From positions 85,303-135,492 of the forward strand of contig DDUL01000065.1 of assembly GCA_002344785.1 (NCBI GenBank): a stretch of 50,190 bases of DNA, read 5' to 3'. This stretch comes from Bdellovibrionaceae bacterium UBA2339. Lineage in GTDB: Bacteria; Bdellovibrionota; Bdellovibrionia; Bdellovibrionales; JAMPXM01. Shown here in pieces: positions 31,881 through 41,495 of the stretch (position 1 is the first letter of the stretch; the number at the start of each line of letters is the position of its first letter). The position numbers and the translations under genes were made by a program. Under the pieces are notes generated by a model that was not told the origin of the DNA, searched no databases, and worked only from the letters and a program-made list of their open reading frames with translations.

Positions 31881-33802
31881 CGGCTTGCACAACGTCGGGC
31901 CAATTCAGCCAAGCGACGTGCCTCCTCTTGATTGCCGTCGGCCGCAGAAAGCGGACGTACGGAATTGTAAGTGATCGGTCCAAAGTCTAACAGCATGGTG
32001 AGATGTCCATTTCGATCCACGCGCAAGCCCTTGGGCTGCAAGCGTTGACCGAAAAACTCAGGCGGCAAATCGATATCGGCTGGGATCTCGGCGGGTTGCA
32101 TCGCCAGTTTCGCGGCGGCCGCTTGCAATTTCTTGCGGGCTGCGGATTCCACTGAGCCGCTGAAGATTGCGCCGAGCCAAGATAGCGACGAGCGCTCGAC
32201 GCGAACCGAGGCCACATCGATGCGATCGGCGCGGACTCGCAAGCCCTTACCACCGCCACCCGGTCCAGAACCAGAAGCGGGACCAGTTGCTGGATAGATT
32301 CGACCATAAATATCAAAGCTCACGCGCACGGGGCCCGACGTCGCCAACGATTCCATGAAGCCTGAGACTTCGCTTTCGACGCCAACAGTGGCGCGAAGCT
32401 GAGCGAATTCACGTGGCGCATTTCCAGCTGAAGGATCCAAGTCGACCGTCGGCGCTTTCCAGAGTTTGATGCTTTCGCCGTCGCCCAAATCCAAGCGATC
32501 AAAGTAACCGCGCGCGTGCGAGAGCTGAAGAATGCGATTGATCAAACCGCGATTCACAGTCATCGCCAAGTCATAGCCCTTCGGGTCCGTGCCCGCGAGA
32601 TTCGCCGCTCCTCGCGCCATGGCCGAGGCCTCTGGCCGCGGACTTCGTCGCGATGGATCTTCAATGTAGGCGGCCAACTCCAAGGCCAGCACATCCGGAG
32701 TGAGAGCCACACGTCGTAGCATCAGGCCCCAGAGAAAATCGGCGTCGCTTGAGCATTCGTCTTTGCCGGGCGGCGACAGCGGACTGACTTGTTCCAAATG
32801 CTGAGGCACAAGATTGGTCAGCTGTTCGTTGAGTGTTTCAGGCAAAGAAGTCTTCACGATTTTGTCGAGCATGAGCTTGAGTTGATCGACGATCTTGGTT
32901 TTGTGCTGCTCGAAATTTCGCACCAAAGTTTCGCGGTTCATCTCGAAGCGCTGATCATCGATCTGCAAGACAATTTTCGGCGCCAGCAAATCCGCATAGC
33001 GCAAATCAAAGTCCGCGCTGGCAAACGTGGAGAACATCGGCAGAGATTCAACCTGCAAGCCGCGATTGGGGGCGACGTTCACATAAAACGGCAGGCGCAG
33101 CTTCACCGTCGGTGAATTGCGACGCATTTTCAGATTCGGCTCTTTGGCTCCCAACGTGCCCAGATACGGGTTTCGCTGGGGATCGCGAATCGCAACGACT
33201 TCAGCACCTGCTTCAAGTTCGTGGATCTCCGCCTCAAGCGCGAGCACAGCGCCGCCCTGGCGGCGCAAAATACCCTGCAACTGTCGATCAGCGACGAGCG
33301 CCAGCTTCGAAAACTTCAAGCGGTAACCCGCACCTCGCACAGCGACCTCAGGCTGAGGATCTTGGATGCTCAAGCCCTTAAACCATTCGCTCAAAAGCTG
33401 CCGAATCTGCGTGATGGTTGCTTGCAGCTCCGGATTGCCCGTCGCCATATGTTCAAGTCGGATTGGAGTTTCCGCGCGCCAATTGAGAATGGGAAAGTAA
33501 GCTTCGCGAATCGAAAAGCCGGTGTTGTCCAACACGCGCTCAAGATTCTCCGCAAAATACTTCTCGCCCTTTGGAGTCAGGTAAATGCCGACGGCATTTT
33601 CAATGGTGTTCTTTTCGAGATTGCGCAGACGAAGTCCGTCGCGGGCTCCAGATCCAAGCGCCGAGCTCGACGTCAAAACGCCAGCCAAAGCCGCGGCGAG
33701 CGCACCCAGCGACCACCCAATTCGTCGGACTTTCTTTGAACGCACCAAGCTTGGCGAGCGCCGAAGCCGATTGACCTTGCGCTGAACAAAGTCCGATCTC
33801 AT
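31877..33802 (-). CDS. large exported protein of unknown function (641 aa)
   Basis: A strongly basic N-terminus leads to a hydrophobic signal (SLGALAAALAGVLTSSSALG). The mature protein alternates beta-rich and amphipathic helical parts; LGTLGAKEPNLKMR... VKLRLPFYVNVAP and the helical DQLKLMLDKIVKTSLPETLN stand out. A Gly/Ser loop (ASGSGPGGGG) lies near 530. The broad layout of two beta-rich halves with long amphipathic helices could suit a lipid-binding (TULIP-like) fold, but that is a guess without structural prediction. Start: ATG 33802 with GGAGG four bases upstream. Translationally coupled to the next gene. Confidence 0.75.
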   Translation of the reverse strand: MRSDFVQRKVNRLRRSPSLVRSKKVRRIGWSLGALAAALAGVLTSSSALGSGARDGLRLRNLEKNTIENAVGIYLTPKGEKYFAENLERVLDNTGFSIREAYFPILNWRAETPIRLEHMATGNPELQATITQIRQLLSEWFKGLSIQDPQPEVAVRGAGYRLKFSKLALVADRQLQGILRRQGGAVLALEAEIHELEAGAEVVAIRDPQRNPYLGTLGAKEPNLKMRRNSPTVKLRLPFYVNVAPNRGLQVESLPMFSTFASADFDLRYADLLAPKIVLQIDDQRFEMNRETLVRNFEQHKTKIVDQLKLMLDKIVKTSLPETLNEQLTNLVPQHLEQVSPLSPPGKDECSSDADFLWGLMLRRVALTPDVLALELAAYIEDPSRRSPRPEASAMARGAANLAGTDPKGYDLAMTVNRGLINRILQLSHARGYFDRLDLGDGESIKLWKAPTVDLDPSAGNAPREFAQLRATVGVESEVSGFMESLATSGPVRVSFDIYGRIYPATGPASGSGPGGGGKGLRVRADRIDVASVRVERSSLSWLGAIFSGSVESAARKKLQAAAAKLAMQPAEIPADIDLPPEFFGQRLQPKGLRVDRNGHLTMLLDFGPITYNSVRPLSAADGNQEEARRLAELARRCASR

Positions 33803-34177
33803 GTAGCCTCCACGAAGTGCGGTCAGGTTGCGGGGACAGAGGTGGCGCGATGGACACGACCTCGTTATTTCCGGAGGTCTCGCAATTCCCGGGCCTTAAA
33901 GATCGAGATTGGTGACGCCTCAAAAGGCAAAGTCGCCAGTTCAGCGTCATATCGAGTCTCATGAGATTTCGATTTCATCTCGAATTAAATCCAGCGCAAC
34001 TCGCCGATTGGCCAAAAACGGACGAGCTTGAATTGAGCGCGAGTGCGGAGAGAAAGTCAGGCAACCTACGTGAGCCGAAAGGCGAAGATCCTCACGGCCT
34101 CAGATTCGGGTCGGCGAGTAATTTTTTTCCCACAGGTGCCCTGGCACGTCGCCCATTCAGCCGAATCTCGCGGAGAT
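33803..34177. other. 375-bp region between the large envelope gene and cysE
   Basis: No convincing gene. It holds an imperfect hairpin (33911-33937, GGTGAC-GCCT-CAAA-AGGC-AAA-GTCGCC) and a 10-base palindrome TCTCATGAGA (33957-33966). The promoter of the 641-aa gene should lie here. A plus-strand frame 33961-34212 shows no protein-like features. Confidence 0.55.
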
Positions 34178-34678
34178 TTAAGTCTTCACATGCGCGGCCG
34201 ATTCGAGAGTGATTTTCTCGCCCGGCGCCACATCTCGCATGACCACCACATTCGCGCCAATTCGGCAGCCGTCACCCAAGGTGATCGGGCCGAGAATTTT
34301 TGCGCCTGCGCCAATCAACACGCGATGACCGACTGTCGGATGCCGCTTCGTGGCCTCAAAACGCACGCCACCCAAGGTTGTGCCGTGAAAGATGATGCAG
34401 TCGTCGCCGACTTCCGCGGTCTCGCCGATCACCACACCCATCCCATGATCAATCACCAGCCGTCGGCCCAAGCGAGCGCCCGGATGAATTTCAATGCCGG
34501 TGAGGAATCGAGAAACTTCAGCCACCAAGCGTGCCAAGAAAAACAAATCCATCTTGTACAGCGCATGCGCCAAACGATGCAGGGCCACGGCTTTCGGCCC
34601 AGGATAGAGTAGCGCAATTTCCCATCGAGATTTGGCTGCGGGGTCATAGCGTTTGTAGGCGTTGAGAAAATCGATCAT
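34178..34678 (-). CDS. cysE: serine O-acetyltransferase
   Basis: Acetyl-CoA:serine acetyltransferase, the first step of cysteine synthesis, 166 residues. The short helical N-terminus and left-handed beta-helix hexapeptide repeats (GARLGRRLVIDHGMGVVIGE, VGDDCIIFHGTTLGGV, IGAGAKILGPITLGDGCRIGANVVV) identify it. The catalytic Asp77-His78 (DHGMG) and His98 are present. It is the short form common in Gram-positives and many Proteobacteria, lacking the extra N-terminal domain of E. coli CysE. Start: ATG 34678, GAGG four bases upstream. No cysK is beside it. Confidence 0.95.
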   Translation of the reverse strand: MIDFLNAYKRYDPAAKSRWEIALLYPGPKAVALHRLAHALYKMDLFFLARLVAEVSRFLTGIEIHPGARLGRRLVIDHGMGVVIGETAEVGDDCIIFHGTTLGGVRFEATKRHPTVGHRVLIGAGAKILGPITLGDGCRIGANVVVMRDVAPGEKITLESAAHVKT

Positions 34679-34822
34679 GTGGCCTCGAAAAAATCAGTGA
34701 CGGTGCATGGACAAGCGAGCTTACGACCAGTCGATGACGAAGTCACACATCTGGCGGTTTGCAAAAAAATCACCTCCAAGCGCCGAACACCATTCGAATG
34801 CCAGCTGGCCTTGGTGGGCAGG

Positions 34823-35695
34823 CTAGATTCGACAAAGCAGGGCCCGACGGCTCGAATCGTAAAAGCTCACTCGCGCCAATTGCACCAGATTGGGCGCCTT
34901 CGGCGACTTGACGCTGAAGAAAAAGGTCCCCGCCAATGCACTCACGTGCCGAGCATCCGCCACCGCAAAGAGTAGACCTTCGCCCTTAGCCGCTTGCAGA
35001 ACCGAACGAGTCACGTCGAGCCAATGATCACAGCCATCGCCCACCCACTCCACGGATGTTCCTTGCTGAGATCGACGCCGCTTGCCGTTGGAGTAGAACA
35101 GAACTTTGCGCTCGAAATCCGCTTCGGCCTTAGTCTCTTCCTCGGTTCGAGTTCGCGGATCAAATTCAAACACGAGTCGAAATGCGCCTCGATCCTGCGT
35201 CACAAAGTCGCGCAAATCGATGGCACCGCCACCAGGTCCAAACTCGATGCGATGATGTTTGCCGCCGAGTGTGCCCCGCACTTCTTCGATGAGGTAAATG
35301 GCCATGGGCTTCAATTCAGTTTCAATACCAACTTTGGCGGCAAGCGGGATCGGATCCCCAGACTTTGAATCGGACTTCTCCTCGGCTTGTACCTGCGGCT
35401 GAGCCTCGGTCGCCGCGTTGGCGGCCTCATCACCTGCACTCTTCACTGTAGACGGTGGCGCGGGAACGCCGATCAACTCATACCAAAGCGCCGAAGGCAT
35501 CGGCACATCGGTCGGATCCGCAGGTGAAGTGCGAGAGGCGAAGGCGTGCTGTGTCCAAGGTGCGGGTCGATCACAGGCTGACCAACCGCTCGCACAGCCT
35601 AAGGCCAAGAGCACGATCGCAAACGAATTTGATCTGACGGCGATCGACAAAGCGCTGAATCTCGAGGGTCCGAATCGGAGTCGGTCCGCGCGCAT
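34823..35695 (-). CDS. predicted lipoprotein of unknown function (290 aa)
   Basis: A hydrophobic signal (FAIVLLALGCASGWSAC) holds two possible lipobox cysteines. A Pro/Ala/Glu-rich linker (about 75-115) precedes a beta-rich domain (IYLIEEVRGTLGGKHHRIEFGPG, FRLVFEFDPRT). Unrecognised family. It follows the GYF-TM-TPR gene by only three bases (TAA, AGC, ATG), so both belong to one operon, and it is likely an envelope partner of that protein (inference). Confidence 0.72.
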   Translation of the reverse strand: MRADRLRFGPSRFSALSIAVRSNSFAIVLLALGCASGWSACDRPAPWTQHAFASRTSPADPTDVPMPSALWYELIGVPAPPSTVKSAGDEAANAATEAQPQVQAEEKSDSKSGDPIPLAAKVGIETELKPMAIYLIEEVRGTLGGKHHRIEFGPGGGAIDLRDFVTQDRGAFRLVFEFDPRTRTEEETKAEADFERKVLFYSNGKRRRSQQGTSVEWVGDGCDHWLDVTRSVLQAAKGEGLLFAVADARHVSALAGTFFFSVKSPKAPNLVQLARVSFYDSSRRALLCRI

Positions 35696-35698
35696 GCT

Positions 35699-37621
35699 TT
35701 ACCTCGACGACGGAGCTTCGCTGAGCTCGGCCGTCAACTTCAACACCAGTGAAGATTCGGGGAAGTTGAGCTTCAGCTGCTCCAAGCGCGCTTGAGCTTC
35801 GCGCAAAGCCTGCGGGTCTGAGGTTTCAAACTTCAAAGTTCTTCTCACCCACTCCGTTTGCGCAAACACTGTCGCACTCTTGGATGCCGCCAATTTTCCC
35901 CACGGCACATTGCCACACAATTCACCGGCGGTATCGATGCTCTCCGCCGACGCGCAAATTCGGGCGCGCAACACTTCAGCCAATTGCGGCTTCTCGACGT
36001 CGGGTGAGTTCAAAAATCGCAATGAGCCTCGGGCTTCATCCACTCGTCCAAGTCGGAAGAGTAGGAAAGCCTGTGCTGTCAGTAGATGTGAATCATTGGG
36101 TCGTGTCGCCAAGAGCTCTTTCACCAAGGCTTCAGCTTCGACACTTTTTTCGGCCAAGCTCATCACGATCGCACCCAAGGCCTTCACTTCGGTCGCACGA
36201 CTGCGCCCGACCCAATTCATTACGGATTTAAGCGTTCGCTCCCATCGCAAGGCTTCGGTGTAAATGAGGGGATCGCGATAGAAGTCCATCCCCTGAAGGG
36301 GATCGGCGCTCCAAGCCTCATTGAGGAAGCTCACGGAACGTCGGCGTGTTTCGACGGAGGCTTCGGCCATAGCCGCCAAGGTGAGAAGTTCAAATCGATA
36401 AGGACCAAGGCGACGTCCATCAACGCCATTCATCAAGGCAAGTACGGATTTGAATTCTCCGGCCTCGATCAACGCCATCGCTCTGAGCAACATGGAAGCT
36501 TCACCCAGTTGCGGATGCGAGTCCAAGCCTCGCAAATACTTCAGCGCCGCCGTCGCTGTGCCTTGCTCGGAAGTGATGGCCGCCAAGTTAAACAGCACGA
36601 GGGGCGTGGCCGTCGCCTCGGTGCTGAGCTTTTCAAGTCGCTCAAGCGAATCTTGCGTATCGTCACTTTGCTGGCTCGCCAGCGCCAAGCCGACCCGAGC
36701 GCGGGTGAGAATCTGCGGATCTTTCGAGTTCCCCGCCAACAAGGCCTCGAACTTTCGTTTCGCCGCCAGAGTTTGACGATCCAAACGCAAAGTCAAAATC
36801 GCATCGCGCAAGCGAATCTCCGGAGCCGCGTCCTTCGATTCCGCCAATCGCGCGTAAAGATTCGAGGCGCGAGCCGCGTCGCCAGTCTTCAGTGCAAACT
36901 CAGCTTCAGCCGTCACCTTGCTCAGATCTTGGGGCTCAATCTTGCGACCCGACTTCTGAATGGAATTGACGATCATCACGCCGCCCAAAGCCGCAGCCAC
37001 GGCGACAGCCGCCCAAATCAAAGTCTGACTCATCACCTTCGATGCCGGCGCTTGCGGCAAGGGCTGAGTGCTGCGAATACCACGATCATCTGAAACTTTG
37101 GCGGCGGCCGCGGCCGTCGAAGTCACCTCAGGCTGACGAACATCCGTCGTGGAGGTTGTCGACGTGGAGGGCGCGGACCTTTCCGCGACGTTCGTTCGGC
37201 GCTCCAGCGGCACGCTGGAGTTTCGCGGCACCAAAGTCACCGGCGTCTTTTCGTCATCCGCCAAGGTCTTCGAACCGACTTCCGTATCTTCTTTATTCGC
37301 CATCAGACCGTGACGAATTTCTTCAACAACGCCAGCGAACTCGGCCACATCGCGGATATGCTTCCAGCGCGAGTTGGGTTCGATGATCTCGTCGATGATG
37401 ATGACTTCTTTGGCTTTGAGTTTTCGAATCAGTTCGGTCGTGGTGATCGGACCCGTGATTCGATCACCTGACTTCACCAGCCAGAGCTTTTCATCTGCAG
37501 ATGTCGATGGCGACGATGAAGAACTGAGAGACTCTGACACGACCACTCCGTATTCAAGCTGGCGAAACTCTGATGCTTTGCGGGTGAACGCTTCCATCGG
37601 GTGAACTCGACCCGCATGCAA
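35699..37621 (-). CDS. GYF_2-TM-TPR membrane protein
   Basis: 640 residues in three parts. A cytoplasmic GYF_2-like module (about 44-95, KLWLVKSGDRITGPITTTEL) and a Ser/Thr/Ala-rich linker precede one membrane helix (TLIWAAVAVAAALGGVMIV, about 200-220). The rest is predicted periplasmic and helical with TPR-like repeats (TGDAARASNLYARLAESKDA; LEALRWERTLK-type helices). GltJ of M. xanthus has a comparable plan: cytoplasmic zinc-ribbon and GYF, one TM, periplasmic part; no zinc ribbon is seen here. Start: TTG 37621 has GAGG seven bases upstream; the ATG at 37597 has none, so TTG is preferred. It follows purH by 112 bases. Confidence 0.78.
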   Translation of the reverse strand: MHAGRVHPMEAFTRKASEFRQLEYGVVVSESLSSSSSPSTSADEKLWLVKSGDRITGPITTTELIRKLKAKEVIIIDEIIEPNSRWKHIRDVAEFAGVVEEIRHGLMANKEDTEVGSKTLADDEKTPVTLVPRNSSVPLERRTNVAERSAPSTSTTSTTDVRQPEVTSTAAAAAKVSDDRGIRSTQPLPQAPASKVMSQTLIWAAVAVAAALGGVMIVNSIQKSGRKIEPQDLSKVTAEAEFALKTGDAARASNLYARLAESKDAAPEIRLRDAILTLRLDRQTLAAKRKFEALLAGNSKDPQILTRARVGLALASQQSDDTQDSLERLEKLSTEATATPLVLFNLAAITSEQGTATAALKYLRGLDSHPQLGEASMLLRAMALIEAGEFKSVLALMNGVDGRRLGPYRFELLTLAAMAEASVETRRRSVSFLNEAWSADPLQGMDFYRDPLIYTEALRWERTLKSVMNWVGRSRATEVKALGAIVMSLAEKSVEAEALVKELLATRPNDSHLLTAQAFLLFRLGRVDEARGSLRFLNSPDVEKPQLAEVLRARICASAESIDTAGELCGNVPWGKLAASKSATVFAQTEWVRRTLKFETSDPQALREAQARLEQLKLNFPESSLVLKLTAELSEAPSSR

Positions 37622-37733
37622 CGTTCCACCTCTAAAGTGTAATGTGCCGTAAACAGCTGGGCATCAAAATCCGCTCGTGAAAACTCTCGGGTCTGGGAGG
37701 ACTTCCGCCAGCGACCTCGACGTTGGGCCAAGT

Positions 37734-39269
37734 TCAGTGACGAAAATGTCGCGTCCCCGTCAGCACCATGTGGACACCCAAGGCCCGAGCCCGCGCCAAA
37801 ACCTCATTGTCGCGAATGCTGCCGCCAGGCTGAATGATCCAGCGGATGCCGGCTTCTGCCGCAAGCTCGATGGAGTCAGGAAATGGGAAGAACGCATCAC
37901 TGGCCAACACGACAGGACGGCGAAGTTCGGGATGATGCTTGCGACAACGGGCCAAAGCCTGCTCCACCGCATCGACTCGATTGACCTGTCCCATGCCCAA
38001 CCCGACGCTTTGTCCGCCCGAGGCCAACGCAATCGCATTGCTGCGCAAATGCGCACAGACCTTCCACGCCAAAAGTAGATCCGTCTTGATTTCGTTCGAA
38101 GGACTTTCGCCTTCGACCTTCCAATGCTCCGACCAATCTGAGGTGCGATCCGCAGTTTGCACCAAATATCCGCCCGCGACGGTGCGAAACTGTGTGGTCG
38201 CTTTGTGCTCGGCGAGCTTCGGCCATTTGAGCAGGCGAAGATCCTTCTTCTTTTGCAGTCGTTGCAAAGCTTCGGGCTCGAAGTCGGGCGCGACAATGCA
38301 CTCCAAGAAAATTCCGGCGAGAGCTTCAGCCGAAGCGAGATCCACGGGCCGATTGATGGCGACAATGCCGCCAAAAACGCTCACCGGATCCGCGGCCAAA
38401 GCCCGCTGTACCGCGACGGCAATTCCGCCGGCTTCACGAGTGTCGTCCGCCACACCCACGCCACATGGATTGTTGTGTTTCACCGCCACAGCCGCGGGCC
38501 GACGAAACTCCCCAACAGCGGCCACAGCCGAATCGAGGTCGAGAAGATTGTTGTAGCTCAGAGCTTTGCCATGCAGAATTTCCGCCTCATGCAAGCCACT
38601 GCTGGCCAAGGGATCGCGGTACCATCGCGCCGACTGATGCGGATTTTCGCCGTAGCGAAGCTCACTCACCAAGCGGCCCGCCAGACCATTCCAGCTCTCC
38701 ACCTCGGTCGACAAAGTGCGCGCGATCAAATCATCATAGCGCGAAGTGTGCGAATACACTTTTGCCGCCAAACCACGGCGCTCTTCGAGCGAAGTTTCAC
38801 CTCGCTGTGCGATCCACGAATAATCCGCGGGATCACAAACTACCGTGACACGAGAGTGATTTTTCGCCGCGGCTCGCAGCAGGCTGGGGCCGCCGATGTC
38901 GATGTACTCGATGAGTTCTTCACCCTGAGCACCGCGAGCTCGAGCCTCCTCAAAGGGGTAGAGATTCACGATCACCAGATCAAAAGGCTCCAAACCTTCG
39001 CGCTTGAGCAAGTCGAAATCTTCACTGTGCGTGGCCCGCGCCAGAAGCGGCATGTGCACGCGCGGATGCAAAGTCTTCACGCGTCCGTCCATCACTTCGG
39101 GGAACCCAGTTTGCTCCGCCACATCGACAGCTTTGATGCCTGCCTCACGAAGTGTGCGCAAGGTGCCGCCGGTTGAAACAACACGCAGTCCTTGGGCCAC
39201 AAGGGGTTTGAGAAACTCGATGAGACCAGTTTTGTTGGATACGCTGACTAGGGCGTTGCGAAAGGCCAT
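37734..39269 (-). CDS. purH: bifunctional AICAR transformylase / IMP cyclohydrolase
   Basis: Catalyses the last two steps of IMP synthesis. The 511-residue protein has the N-terminal cyclohydrolase domain (STGGTLRTLREAG, GRVKTLHPRVHMPLLA, IDIGGPSLLRAAAKN) and the C-terminal transformylase domain (VKHNNPCGVG, ASDAFFPFPDSIE, TGTRHFRH). In the usual HPKIHGGLLARR-type motif this copy has HMPLL instead of HGGLL. Start: ATG 39269 with GGAGG at 8 bases. It lies 35 bases downstream of mlaD in the long left-running cluster. Confidence 0.96.
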   Translation of the reverse strand: MAFRNALVSVSNKTGLIEFLKPLVAQGLRVVSTGGTLRTLREAGIKAVDVAEQTGFPEVMDGRVKTLHPRVHMPLLARATHSEDFDLLKREGLEPFDLVIVNLYPFEEARARGAQGEELIEYIDIGGPSLLRAAAKNHSRVTVVCDPADYSWIAQRGETSLEERRGLAAKVYSHTSRYDDLIARTLSTEVESWNGLAGRLVSELRYGENPHQSARWYRDPLASSGLHEAEILHGKALSYNNLLDLDSAVAAVGEFRRPAAVAVKHNNPCGVGVADDTREAGGIAVAVQRALAADPVSVFGGIVAINRPVDLASAEALAGIFLECIVAPDFEPEALQRLQKKKDLRLLKWPKLAEHKATTQFRTVAGGYLVQTADRTSDWSEHWKVEGESPSNEIKTDLLLAWKVCAHLRSNAIALASGGQSVGLGMGQVNRVDAVEQALARCRKHHPELRRPVVLASDAFFPFPDSIELAAEAGIRWIIQPGGSIRDNEVLARARALGVHMVLTGTRHFRH

Positions 39270-39304
39270 GGCGATCGCCTCCTTCGGCTTCGCCCCAACC
39301 TACC

Positions 39305-40684
39305 TCAGAAGGGTAGCTTGGTCATGAGCAACTTCAGGTCATCATTGGTCAAGAACAAGCCGGCGCCGACAAAGCCTGACGCTCGCCCGGTCTTGGAGGC
39401 CAAGTCTTCGCCGCCCGCTGTCACGTAAAGCCCCGACCAGAAGTCGTACTTGGCGCTGGCGCGAATATTCACGTTGCTGAATTCGAAGGCTTCCACAGAG
39501 AGGCGAAGCTTGCGCCGCATGAGGTAGTAGTCGGCGCCGAAGCCACCTGAGTTTTCAATGATGCCGCCTTTGATGGTGAAGTCCCAAAAGTTCTTCGCAA
39601 ACAGCGCATTGAATTTAATCCGATCTTGAAAGCGCTTGTCTTCACGCGTGGTGGTTTCCACGCCATTGACTTCCGTGCGCGTGACCGTGCGTTCGCGCGT
39701 GCCTTGCGGATCATCAACAAGACCCAGCTCATAGTAGCGATCTAAGCCAGGCTGCAAACGCAGAGAGAGGTAAGACTTCGCTTCGCGATTTCCGGTCAAA
39801 TAGTGGGAGTGATAGTCGAAGGCCGTCTGCAACTTGTTGCCGGCGTCGAGGAAGTTATTGATGCCCGAGATCGCTGTGTTGAGCTCTTCAACGGTTTGTT
39901 CATCGTTGACGAGCTTACCAATCGTGCCTTCGCCGCGATTGATCTTGCCGGTGATCTCTTCCACGTTTTGCAAGGTGCCTTCGATCTTGCGCAAGCTCTT
40001 GAGCGCGTCTTTCCAAGCCGCGCGGAAACCATCATCGCTTTGATCATTGACCAGCTCATTGATGGTCGCTGTGGTTTCACGAAGATTGTCGACGATCTCG
40101 CCGATTTCATCTTTGCGCGAACTGGAAAGTTCCGCCAAATCACCCGTGATCTTCTCGATATTGTCGATGATTCGCCCGAGCGGCTTTTCTTTGTCGCCTT
40201 CCGTCGCGGCCTTGATGTTCTCGGCGACTTGCGAGAGCGACTTGGTGATCTTCGAGACCTCGCCGATCAATCGATCCACCGAGGCTCGATCATCGACGAC
40301 CAGAATTTGTTCACCGCTACGAAGCGGCGGATCGCGCTGATCGCCACCGACGATCTCCACGAACTTATCGCCCAAAATTCCATTCGGTCGGATCTCAACT
40401 CGCGCGGACTTCGAGATCGGCGTATCGCCTTTCAAGACCACTTCGAGTCGCGCCTGACCGTTTTCGAGTTGAATGTCCTTGATCATGCCGACGGGAATGC
40501 CCGCCATGCGCACAGCTGAGTTTTTGACCAACCCGCTGGCATCATCCAAGTAGAAGTAAGCAGTTTTTGAAGCGCCAAGTCCCGAAGGATCGTTGGAAAC
40601 TTTCACGGACATACCGGCGATCACCGCCGAAACGACGATGACCAGCAGACCGACTTTGAACTCCGGCGCCGAAAATATCCCCAT
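39305..40684 (-). CDS. mlaD: MlaD-like MCE-domain lipid-transfer protein
   Basis: Inner-membrane-anchored periplasmic part of a Mla/Mce lipid transporter. One N-terminal membrane helix (VGLLVIVVSAVIAGMSV) is followed by the MCE domain (about 35-115: GASKTAYFYLDDASGLV ... GILGDKFVEIVGG). A coiled-coil/helical middle (about 145-270) leads to a beta-rich C-terminal domain (about 285-459). That tail, missing from E. coli MlaD (183 residues), could contact the outer membrane. Start: ATG 40684, GGAG four bases upstream, one base after mlaF. Confidence 0.9.
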   Translation of the reverse strand: MGIFSAPEFKVGLLVIVVSAVIAGMSVKVSNDPSGLGASKTAYFYLDDASGLVKNSAVRMAGIPVGMIKDIQLENGQARLEVVLKGDTPISKSARVEIRPNGILGDKFVEIVGGDQRDPPLRSGEQILVVDDRASVDRLIGEVSKITKSLSQVAENIKAATEGDKEKPLGRIIDNIEKITGDLAELSSSRKDEIGEIVDNLRETTATINELVNDQSDDGFRAAWKDALKSLRKIEGTLQNVEEITGKINRGEGTIGKLVNDEQTVEELNTAISGINNFLDAGNKLQTAFDYHSHYLTGNREAKSYLSLRLQPGLDRYYELGLVDDPQGTRERTVTRTEVNGVETTTREDKRFQDRIKFNALFAKNFWDFTIKGGIIENSGGFGADYYLMRRKLRLSVEAFEFSNVNIRASAKYDFWSGLYVTAGGEDLASKTGRASGFVGAGLFLTNDDLKLLMTKLPF

Positions 40685-40685
40685 A

Positions 40686-41495
40686 TCACTCCACCGAAGT
40701 CGGCTTGGGGGCCGAGGCCTTCGGTTCTAGCTCCTTGCGAACGCCCTTGGCGACGAAGCGTTTGACCAGATCGATGTCGGACTCGAGGAACTCTTGCGGC
40801 GTACCGTGCAAAAGCACACGGCCGTTGTCGAGCATCGCCACGTAGTCCCCGATCCGAAACGCCGCGTACAAATCGTGACTCACCACGATCGAAGTCGTTC
40901 CTTGTCTCAAATTATGTGTGGAAACAATAAGGTTATCCACCATTTCCGTGAGAACAGGATCGAGGCCCGTGGTCGGCTCATCGTAGACCAAAATTTCTGG
41001 ATCAAGGGCCAAGGCCCGCGCCAATCCCACGCGCTTTCGCATGCCGCCCGACATCTCGGCCGGTAATTTCAGAAAATGCTTATCCGAAAGTCCAGCTTCG
41101 GTGAGTCGAGCACGCGCGATCTCCTGCATCTGCACCTTGTTCAAATCGCGTCGGTGCTCCTTCAACGGGAACATCACGTTTTCCATGGCCGTCATATCGT
41201 CAAACAACGCCGCATACTGAAACAACATGCCGAAGCGATTGCGCAATTTGGTGAGATCGTCGACGTCCAGTTCGGTCAGTTCTTGTCCCAAGACTCGGAT
41301 CGAGCCCGACGAGGGCTTGAGCAAGCCCAGAATGTGTTTCAGCAAGACGGATTTGCCCGTGCCGGAGTAGCCGATAATCACCGTGATCTTGCCGCGCGGA
41401 ATCTCCAGCGACAGATCGTTCAAGACGAAGTCTTTACCGTCGAAGGTCTTTTTGAGGTGCCGAATGGAAATGGAAGAATTCGAGTTCACTTCCAT
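40686..41495 (-). CDS. mlaF: MlaF-like ABC ATPase of the Mla lipid transporter
   Basis: ATP-binding subunit, 269 residues. Walker A GYSGTGKSV, Q-loop LFQYAALFD, signature MSGGMRKRVG (typical of MlaF), Walker B LVYDEPTTGLDP and H-loop SHDLYAAF are intact. Overlaps mlaE by 10 bases and is followed by mlaD after one base, so the three are translationally linked. Start: ATG 41495 with GGAG upstream. Confidence 0.95.
   Translation of the reverse strand: MEVNSNSSISIRHLKKTFDGKDFVLNDLSLEIPRGKITVIIGYSGTGKSVLLKHILGLLKPSSGSIRVLGQELTELDVDDLTKLRNRFGMLFQYAALFDDMTAMENVMFPLKEHRRDLNKVQMQEIARARLTEAGLSDKHFLKLPAEMSGGMRKRVGLARALALDPEILVYDEPTTGLDPVLTEMVDNLIVSTHNLRQGTTSIVVSHDLYAAFRIGDYVAMLDNGRVLLHGTPQEFLESDIDLVKRFVAKGVRKELEPKASAPKPTSVE

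Noticed and set aside
33961..34212. 83-residue plus-strand frame
   Set aside because: No ribosome site, and it runs into the 3' end of cysE on the other strand; composition looks random.
38157..39176. 339-residue plus-strand frame
   Set aside because: Antisense to purH, which is intact with both domains.
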